Source of the DNA: Halieaceae bacterium UBA3479
Lineage (GTDB): Bacteria; Pseudomonadota; Gammaproteobacteria; Pseudomonadales; Halieaceae
Assembly (NCBI GenBank): GCA_002377985.1
Contig: DFQW01000145.1
Span: 1-11,698, forward strand
Length of the DNA: 11,698 nt
Direction of reading: 5' to 3'
Shown here in pieces: positions 5,901 to 11,698 of the stretch. Each line of letters starts with the position of its first letter. Position 1 is the stretch's first letter. The notes beneath the pieces are model-generated. The model searched no databases. It was given only the letters and a program-made list of their open reading frames with translations, and was not told where the DNA came from. A program made the position numbers and the translations under genes.

Positions 5901-8385
5901 GCCCGGCTACGGCGGCACGCAGCGCCTGGTGCGCAAGTTGTACCGTCGCCGCGGCGAGGCCGGCATGGCCGAGGCGCTGCGCCTGATGGTCAGCGGCCGC
6001 AACATCTCGACCGCTGAGGCGCAAGCTTGTGGTCTGGTAGACGAAGTCGTGACCGAGGCCGGGGCGTCCCCAGTCGAAATCGCCATGGCGCGCTTGCGGG
6101 CCTATTTTACCAATCAAGGTCCCCTGTCTGCCGCGCAAGACGAGCACCGGAAAGCGTTGGCGGATCGCGAGTCAGCAATCCCCTACTCCGAGACAATTCT
6201 TGAGCAACCTGCGCTGCAGCAGGCGCTGTCACAAATCCGCGCAAGCGGTCGGGATAAGCCCGTTAGCCGGGTACTTGAGGCGGTCGCCCTGGGTGCCAAA
6301 CAGGGCCAGTCAGCCGGTCTTCTGCGCGAGGCGGAACTGTTCGCCGAGGCGGTCTGTGACCCCGCGTCAGGGCCCACCGGCATCACCGCATTCCTAGAAA
6401 AGCGCAGTGCACCCTTGCCGACGCGGTTTACCGATGTCGCGCCCGATGCGGCCGGCGAGCAGGTGGAAACTTTGCTGGCCTCAGGTGACTTGTTGCCCAT
6501 GGGGGCCAGCTTCTTCCCGGGCGTGACACCGATCCCCCGTTATCAGTACGGCTACGGAGTACCCAAGTCTTTGGTAGACGGCAAGCCCGCCCACGGCGAC
6601 CCGGTCGATGCCGAGATCAAACTGATCTTTGAAACCCCCGATCCCGAACCCAATGAGGCGCTGGTTTACGTGCTGGCCTCAGAGATGAACTTTAACGACA
6701 TCTGGGCGATCACCGGAATTCCCGTATCACCCTTTGATGCGCGCGATGCCGATGTGCAGGTCACGGGCTCAGGTGGTGTGGCCATGATCGTCAGACTGGG
6801 CAGCGAGCTGATTGCCGAAGGCCGCCTGTCCGTTGGTGATATCTGCACCGTGTACTCAGGTCAGAGCGAGCTGCTCTCGCCAGACCAAGGCCTCGACCCC
6901 ATGGCGGCGGACTTCCGCATTCAGGGCTATGAGCGCAACGACGGCAGCCATGCACAGTTTTTAGCGGTGCAGGGCCCCCAGCTCCATCCGAAATTGCCGA
7001 GCCTCAGCTTTGAAGAGGCGGGCTCCTACGGGCTGACGCTCGGCACAATCCACCGCGCGCTGTATCACACGCTGGATATTGAACCGAACAAGCGACTTTT
7101 TGTTGAGGGTGCGTCCACCGGCACGGGCTACGACTGCCTGCGCAGTGCGGTAAGCAGCGGCCTGAGCGTGGTGGGCATGGTCTCCAACGCCGAACGCGCC
7201 GCCCGCGTTGAGGCCGTTGGGGGCGCCGCCGTGGATCGAAAAGATCCCCAGTGGGCCAGTGCCTTTACGCCGGTCCCGGATGACCCCGCGCAATGGGCAG
7301 CCTGGGAGCAAGCCGGTGCCGACTTTGTGGCTGCCACGGAAGCAGCCGCCGGTGGCAGTATTGATTATGTCGTCTCCCACGCGGGCGAAACCGCGTTCCC
7401 GCGATCTTTCCAAACCTTGGGTGAGGGTGGCGTACTCACCTTTTATGGTGCTTCCTCGGGCTACCGCTTTACCTTTATGGGTAAACAAGGCAGTTCGAGC
7501 CCGGCAGAAATGTTTACCCGAGCCGGCCTGCGCGCGGGTCAAAGCCTGCTGATCGTCTATGGCCCCGGCGCCGAGGACGGCATTGTCGATCGCGTGGCGA
7601 TCGAGGCGATTGAGGTAGGCTGTCAGCGCGGCGCGCAAATTGCTGTGCTGGTCGATACCGTGCCGCAACGTGAGTTCGTGAACTCGCTGGGTTTTGGCGC
7701 GCAAGTCAAAGGGGTTGTGAGTTTGGAGGAGATCGAGCGTCGTCTGGGTGATGACTACGATCCCCCCGGGCCCTTTGCCGAAATGCCGAACCCGTTTACC
7801 GAGTCGCAGGCATTCAAAGAAGCCGTGCGTCTGTTCTCGGATCGCACGCTGAAGCCCATTGGCTCAGCCATTGCACCCTTCCTTCGCAATACCCTCGACA
7901 AGCGAGGTCTGCCGGATGTGGTGTTTGAGCGTGCCGGCCGCGATGGGCTGGCGCTGGCTACCTCGTTGGTGAAACCCAATGTCGGCAAAGTGGTCTACGC
8001 AGAAGAACTCAGCGGCAACCGCTTTACCTTCTATGCGCCGCAAGTGTGGATGCGTCAGCGTCGTATCTTGATGCCCAGCGCCGAGATTCGCGGAACGCAC
8101 CTCAACACGGCGCGTGAATTCGCCGAGATGCAGGAGCGCATCGCCGCAGGCCAAATTGATGTCTTGCCGCCATTGGCGAGACCGATCGAAGACATTGCCG
8201 AGATTCATCAGGCGATGTGGGAAAACCGGCACGGTGGTGCCAATTATGTCGTGACCCATGCGCTCCCGCGTATGGGCCTCAAAACCAAAGATGAACTCTA
8301 CCGGGCGTGGGCGCTGCGTGACGCAGCGGAGCGCGGCGAAGTCATCACCAAAGTCGAAACAGGATCAGCCGGAGCGCTCAGATGA
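2971..8385 (+). CDS. pcs: Propionyl-CoA synthase, trifunctional fusion (3-hydroxypropionate to propionyl-CoA)
   Basis: This 1804-residue cytosolic enzyme converts 3-hydroxypropionate, ATP, CoA and NADPH to propionyl-CoA in three steps on one chain; Chloroflexus Pcs is about 1820 residues. Residues 1 to about 820 are an acyl-CoA synthetase: P-loop YTSGSTGKPKG (404-414), SYWATEHGG, D665 in QGDYA, R680 in GRSDD, and the catalytic, potentially acetylated Lys780 in RSGKYMRR. It has the extra stretch (about 230-400) before the P-loop that is typical of Pcs. Residues about 835-1165 are a crotonase-type dehydratase: oxyanion segment FVAGAD (895-900) and both catalytic glutamates, E951 (GGGNE) and E971 (FGQPE), spaced 20 apart as in enoyl-CoA hydratase. 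Residues about 1178-1804 are a zinc-free enoyl-CoA reductase of the crotonyl-CoA carboxylase/reductase family: MNFNDIWAITG (1239-1249), FRIQGYERNDGSHAQF (1315-1330) and nucleotide loop VEGASTGTG (1378-1386). The stop overlaps the mcr start (ATGA). Assignment rests on close motif-by-motif agreement along the whole length. Confidence 0.96.
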   Translation: MTNHDEGWGILRSQQDEDEARGAAVADPARYHTSIAARELHWFDATGEQWLSRATQGDWQGWHASSGALASADTAWTPWSSALDDSAAPFYRWFVDGYTNACFNLLDRHVLSGRGGHQALVFEGDRWDPSKNGGRGGPVFEQRLSYRELLIEVALRARVLAKLGLRCGDRIALNLPNILEQIYYILAAQRLGVIYTPVFGGFSAKTLSDRIHDAGAKVVITADGGYRNAEVVPYKSAYADPALDNYVPRPAALKALSETLQARLPADVAARLETQVTEAVAGEITLERADVMRELGLALERERDTAPEIIAELRTTVASELANVGHAVEHVIVVRYTGNDIVEHGRDSWSHHLVSEVETALLADAGVADRAALTALDDGALWQAVGAHMPAVPVEANWPLFIIYTSGSTGKPKGVVHTHGGWLSGVTHTMRTVFNGNQDDCLYVIGDPGWITGQSYLIAAPLAFGMSTVIAEGSPLFPHAGRFASIIERNQVTLFKAGSTFLKAVMTDPASTQEMSRYDMSTLKVGTFCAEPVSPAVQKFAMENICPHYINSYWATEHGGIVFSCPWGDFKPLQADAKTWPLPWVQAQVRIVEETAEDGTVSQWREAESGEKGELVITQPYPYLARTLWGDGDTLGEAQWQGDIERFADVYFRRWQGELTYTQGDYARRGEEGAFTLHGRSDDVINVSGHRIGTEEIEGAILRDKTLRQDSPVGNVVVVGAPHDEKGETPVAFLVAAAGRKLSDEDLNRLQNLVRTEKGATAVPSDFLVVSAFPETRSGKYMRRTLRAILLDQPLGDLSTLRNPESVEEIQGAVAQWRDFGRLAEARQIIQTWRYLRVETHRLDDRHKVALLVINHPPVNALNERTLDELHTVVQQLEHQDDVDAVVITGARGAFVAGADVKELLEVGEAGDLESARTPPNAAQAAFAALEQLGKPVIAAVNGPALGGGNELVLACSYVIAADHAQFGQPEINLNLLPGYGGTQRLVRKLYRRRGEAGMAEALRLMVSGRNISTAEAQACGLVDEVVTEAGASPVEIAMARLRAYFTNQGPLSAAQDEHRKALADRESAIPYSETILEQPALQQALSQIRASGRDKPVSRVLEAVALGAKQGQSAGLLREAELFAEAVCDPASGPTGITAFLEKRSAPLPTRFTDVAPDAAGEQVETLLASGDLLPMGASFFPGVTPIPRYQYGYGVPKSLVDGKPAHGDPVDAEIKLIFETPDPEPNEALVYVLASEMNFNDIWAITGIPVSPFDARDADVQVTGSGGVAMIVRLGSELIAEGRLSVGDICTVYSGQSELLSPDQGLDPMAADFRIQGYERNDGSHAQFLAVQGPQLHPKLPSLSFEEAGSYGLTLGTIHRALYHTLDIEPNKRLFVEGASTGTGYDCLRSAVSSGLSVVGMVSNAERAARVEAVGGAAVDRKDPQWASAFTPVPDDPAQWAAWEQAGADFVAATEAAAGGSIDYVVSHAGETAFPRSFQTLGEGGVLTFYGASSGYRFTFMGKQGSSSPAEMFTRAGLRAGQSLLIVYGPGAEDGIVDRVAIEAIEVGCQRGAQIAVLVDTVPQREFVNSLGFGAQVKGVVSLEEIERRLGDDYDPPGPFAEMPNPFTESQAFKEAVRLFSDRTLKPIGSAIAPFLRNTLDKRGLPDVVFERAGRDGLALATSLVKPNVGKVVYAEELSGNRFTFYAPQVWMRQRRILMPSAEIRGTHLNTAREFAEMQERIAAGQIDVLPPLARPIEDIAEIHQAMWENRHGGANYVVTHALPRMGLKTKDELYRAWALRDAAERGEVITKVETGSAGALR

Positions 8386-11300
8386 ACGACATGTCTAATC
8401 TATCTAACGCAGTGGTTTCACAGTCTCTGGCAGGTCGCCGGCTCGAGAACAAATCAGTCATCCTGACGGGAGCGGCCGGCTCGATTGGTCGCTATATCTC
8501 ACGTCACCTGCTTCGGGAAGGCGCGAAGGTCACGATGACCGGACGCGACCAGAGCAAACTCGATGCGTTTGTCGAGGAGCTCGCCGAAGAGGGCTTTGAC
8601 GCCGAGAACATCACTACCATAGTGGGCGATTGCGCCGACCCGCAGGTGTGCCGCGATATCGTCGCGCAGGCCGTGGGCGCCTTTGGCAAGCTCGATGTAC
8701 TGGTCAACAACGCCGGCGCCGCGGGGCCCAAGTACACCCTGCGCGACATCCCCTTTACCGATGTGGAAATGCGCGCGGCGGGGTCGGATCAAACCATGTT
8801 CGATTCGGCCATGAACTTGCTCGGCGCGCCCTGGAACATGGCACGGGCCGCCGCGGCTCACCTGACCGACGGTGGCACCATCGTCAACGTATCGACCATC
8901 TTCTCGCGCACCCACTACTACGGACGTATTCCCTACGTTGTACCCAAGTCGGGCTTGAATGCGCTGGGCAAAGGCCTTGCGTTGGAGCTCGGGGAAGAGC
9001 GCGGCATCCGGGTGAATACCCTCTTCCCGGGCCCGATTGAGTCAGAGCGTATTGATACTGTTTTTGCAACGATGGATGAGCTGCAGAATATACCGCCGGG
9101 CAGTACCAGCCAGGAATTCCGCGACCTGATGATCACGACGCGCAAGACCGAGGACGGCCTGGAATATCGCTACCCGACCCCAACCGATGTGGCTAACGGC
9201 ATCGTTTGGCTGGCCTCCGAGGAATCGGCGGCGGTATCGGGCCACCACGTTGAGGTGACCAACGGTATGCAAGTGCCGGCGCAAAGCCGATCGCAGCTGG
9301 TCTCCTGGCCCGACAAGCGCCTCGAGGATCTGACCGATCATGTGGTGCTGATCCTTGGCGGCTCTGATTACGAGGAGGCGCTGACCTATGCCGAGCGGCA
9401 GATCAAGAGTGGTGCCCATGTGTTGCTGGCATTCCGATCACTGGAAGCAGTGGGTCATGCGCGATCCATGATCCAAGCCAATGGGCTCGATGAAATCCAG
9501 CTCTCACACCTTGACCCACTGCGCCGCGAATCGGTCGATCGCACCATGCAGTTCATCGACGACCACTTTGGTCGACTCGATGGCGTCATTGTGCTGCCGC
9601 GCAAACCGAATGGTCACTATGGGCACTCTCTTTGCGGCGCGACCGATGAAGACGTTGAAAACTTCGTGCGCGAAGAGGTCGTGGCACCGGTGGCGTTCGC
9701 GAGCATGCTGGCCGCTAATCTGTCGCGTTGGTTCGGTAAATGTGACCCGCCCGCCATTACCTATGCAACCAATGGCAGCGACAGCCATGGCAACCTGCTG
9801 AATGAGGTGATTCGCGCGTCTATCGAAGCGCTGATCCGGGGCTGGCGCCATGAAGACGCCACGTTGCAAACGGCGGGCGAACTGGAGTGGGCGGTACGCC
9901 CGAACCAGCTGGTGCGCTACGACAGTGAAGATAAGGACAATCTGACTTTTGCCGCCGATTGGGCGGCAACGCTGACCAACCGCGTGCGCCAAATGGACCC
10001 CATCAACCTATGGATACCCAAGAGCATTAAGCGTGCGACCGGTAAGGCATCGATGCCCACGCCACTGATGCGCGTACTGCCGGGGCTCCATAAAGGCAAA
10101 ACCGCGGTCATTACCGGGGGCAGTCTGGGCATCGGCCTGCAGTTGGGGCGCTACCTGGCGATTGCCGGCTGTCGCGTTCTGTTGAGCGCCCGAAGTGCCG
10201 CCAAGCTGGAAGAAGCCCGCGCCGAGATCGTCGAGGAACTGCGCGGCATTGGTTATCCGCAGCCGGAGACCCGCGTCAGCATCATGGCAGACATTGATGT
10301 GGGCGACCCGGCGGCGCTGGACGCGCTTTATGACCGTTCTATCGAGCTCTTTGGCCACGTTGATTTTCTGATCAACAACGCCGGCATCTCGGGCGCGGAG
10401 GAAATGGTGGTCGATATGACCCTGGCGGACTGGAACCGCACCATGGAAGCCAACCTGATCTCGAACTACTCGCTGATCCGCAAGTTCGGTCCTGTCATGA
10501 AAGATAAGGGCAAAGGGTCAATTCTCAATGTCTCGAGCTACTTTGGCGGTGAGAAGTACGTCGCCGTGGCCTATCCGAATCGCGGCGATTACGCGGTATC
10601 TAAGGCAGGCCAGCGCGTTTTGGCCGAGATTCTCTCGCGCCACTTGGGCCCTGAGATCCAGATCAACGCCCTCGCACCGGGACCGGTTGACGGCGCGCGA
10701 CTCCGTGGACTGGGTGACGCACCGGGCCTCTTCGATCGCCGCGGCCGATTGGTGTTGGAGAACAAGCGTCTGAATCAGGTGCACAAGGCCATCCTGAGCG
10801 ACCTGAAAGACGGACTGACCAACGAGACTATCATGGCGCTCGCGGCAAACGAGGTTTGCAAGCTGCCGGCTTCGAACAGTTTGCCCAAAGCGCTGTCGCG
10901 GCTTATCGGTGCCGTCACCGAATCGGGCGGTGCGGGCAATTCATCGCGCTATCTCATGCACGAAGGAATCGCGAACAAGCTGATGGATCGCTTGGTGAAC
11001 GGCGGCATTGTGACTGCCGATGACCGCACTGCGTTCATGGAGCAGTTTGTCGATGCGCCTCAGCCCTTCTTCGACAAAGAAGAGCAGATGAAGTCTGCCT
11101 CGCAGATTGAATCAGGCATTCTTAATCGACTGCATTTGCACAAAATGCCAACCGACGAACAGGTTGGACTTTCAACTGTGTTTCACCTCGCCGACGACAT
11201 TGTCAGTGGCGAGACCTTCCACCCCTCGGGCGGGCTCAAGTTTGACCGCTCCGTGACCGAGGGAGAGTTGCTACTGCCGCCCAGCCAGACCGACCTGAAC

Positions 11301-11698
11301 AAGCTTCAGGGCAAACGTGTGGTGATGGTGGGCGACAGTATGCGTAAAGAGCTTGCGGCGATCGGCAATGGTTTTATGGGGCAGGATGTCGCAGCGCTCA
11401 CGGTACTGACCCGCTCAGAGGACAGCGCCCGTGAGCTTCAACACGCCATCGACGCCACGGATTCCGTGGCGTTCGATGTGCGTTGTATCGGCGACGATAT
11501 CGAGGGAGCACTGGATCACATTTTGCGTGAGGAAGGTGGCTTCGATATTGTGGTGAGCAGTCCGTTTGAAAGGCTACCCCTTAACGCCCTGGCGGGTGAG
11601 CGTCACAAGAGCTGGGATCGGGTGCTGAGTGATCAGCAGTTCCGGGACCTGGTCAATGACCAACTCACCCATCACTTCCGGGTGGCGCGCATCTCGGC
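8382..11698 (+). CDS. mcr: Bifunctional malonyl-CoA reductase, 3' end cut by the window
   Basis: About 1105 codons are visible; Chloroflexus Mcr has about 1220 residues, so roughly the last 110 lie outside. The enzyme reduces malonyl-CoA to malonate semialdehyde (C-terminal half) and then to 3-hydroxypropionate (N-terminal half), using two NADPH. Four Rossmann-type segments can be seen. Segment 1 (about 20-305) is an active short-chain dehydrogenase: TGAAGSIG (29-36), NNAG, Ser171, Tyr185 and Lys189. Segment 2 (about 312-555) is degenerate, without a glycine-rich TGxxxGIG loop or a YxxxK pair. Segment 3 (about 570-960) is active: TGGSLGIG (578-585), INNAGISG, Ser718/Ser719, Tyr737 and Lys741. 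Segment 4 starts near LQGKRVVMVG and is incomplete. This matches the tandem-SDR layout known for the family. It starts with an ATG whose last bases form the pcs stop, so translation is probably coupled. No promoter is seen between the two genes. Confidence 0.95.
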   Translation, partial: MNDMSNLSNAVVSQSLAGRRLENKSVILTGAAGSIGRYISRHLLREGAKVTMTGRDQSKLDAFVEELAEEGFDAENITTIVGDCADPQVCRDIVAQAVGAFGKLDVLVNNAGAAGPKYTLRDIPFTDVEMRAAGSDQTMFDSAMNLLGAPWNMARAAAAHLTDGGTIVNVSTIFSRTHYYGRIPYVVPKSGLNALGKGLALELGEERGIRVNTLFPGPIESERIDTVFATMDELQNIPPGSTSQEFRDLMITTRKTEDGLEYRYPTPTDVANGIVWLASEESAAVSGHHVEVTNGMQVPAQSRSQLVSWPDKRLEDLTDHVVLILGGSDYEEALTYAERQIKSGAHVLLAFRSLEAVGHARSMIQANGLDEIQLSHLDPLRRESVDRTMQFIDDHFGRLDGVIVLPRKPNGHYGHSLCGATDEDVENFVREEVVAPVAFASMLAANLSRWFGKCDPPAITYATNGSDSHGNLLNEVIRASIEALIRGWRHEDATLQTAGELEWAVRPNQLVRYDSEDKDNLTFAADWAATLTNRVRQMDPINLWIPKSIKRATGKASMPTPLMRVLPGLHKGKTAVITGGSLGIGLQLGRYLAIAGCRVLLSARSAAKLEEARAEIVEELRGIGYPQPETRVSIMADIDVGDPAALDALYDRSIELFGHVDFLINNAGISGAEEMVVDMTLADWNRTMEANLISNYSLIRKFGPVMKDKGKGSILNVSSYFGGEKYVAVAYPNRGDYAVSKAGQRVLAEILSRHLGPEIQINALAPGPVDGARLRGLGDAPGLFDRRGRLVLENKRLNQVHKAILSDLKDGLTNETIMALAANEVCKLPASNSLPKALSRLIGAVTESGGAGNSSRYLMHEGIANKLMDRLVNGGIVTADDRTAFMEQFVDAPQPFFDKEEQMKSASQIESGILNRLHLHKMPTDEQVGLSTVFHLADDIVSGETFHPSGGLKFDRSVTEGELLLPPSQTDLNKLQGKRVVMVGDSMRKELAAIGNGFMGQDVAALTVLTRSEDSARELQHAIDATDSVAFDVRCIGDDIEGALDHILREEGGFDIVVSSPFERLPLNALAGERHKSWDRVLSDQQFRDLVNDQLTHHFRVARIS

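Noticed and set aside
6961..7704. Minus-strand open frame of 247 codons inside pcs
   Set aside because: It is antisense to the conserved reductase domain. Its product has no recognisable motif and its length is explained by the codon bias of the real gene.
1..11698. CRISPR array, insertion sequence, phage genes or tRNA genes
   Set aside because: No regularly spaced repeats, transposase motifs, terminal inverted repeats, integrase or cloverleaf sequences were found by eye. Nearly all the length is explained by the genes listed.

Overview
The window reads as a piece of an aerobic marine gammaproteobacterium, moderately GC-rich and gene-dense. My best guess is the OM60/NOR5 group (Halieaceae, HTCC2080-like). 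That guess rests on the smpB/transporter neighbourhood combined with pcs and mcr homologues, which are known from a few marine proteobacteria such as HTCC2080 and Erythrobacter NAP1. It is an inference, not a sequence match I could run.

Left part (1-2479), ordinary chromosomal genes. A neurotransmitter:sodium symporter family transporter runs off the left edge on the minus strand. It is divergent from smpB, the trans-translation partner of tmRNA, across a 77-base gap that carries a hairpin with an adjoining T-run on the minus strand and a consensus -10 box on the plus strand. Convergent to smpB is a two-gene minus-strand unit, a MOSC-domain protein followed by a TauE/SafE-type permease, overlapping by 4 bases.

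Middle (2480-2970), a 491-base non-coding region between the divergent MOSC gene and the large operon. It holds several GC-rich inverted repeats and a well-formed hairpin just upstream of the ribosome binding site of the next gene. I recognised no RNA family in it.

Right part (2971-11698), the core of the window. A trifunctional propionyl-CoA synthase (pcs, 1804 residues: CoA ligase, crotonase, enoyl-CoA reductase) overlaps by 4 bases the start of a bifunctional malonyl-CoA reductase (mcr), which runs off the right edge with about 1105 codons visible. These are the two signature enzymes of the 3-hydroxypropionate route first known from Chloroflexus. Mcr takes malonyl-CoA through malonate semialdehyde to 3-hydroxypropionate using 2 NADPH. 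Pcs then takes 3-hydroxypropionate through 3-hydroxypropionyl-CoA and acryloyl-CoA to propionyl-CoA using ATP, CoA and NADPH. Together they form a two-protein malonyl-CoA to propionyl-CoA module, apparently made from one transcript. Every expected catalytic motif I could check is intact. The rest of the bicycle (carboxylases, methylmalonyl-CoA mutase, mesaconyl-CoA steps) is not in this window, so autotrophy cannot be claimed from it.
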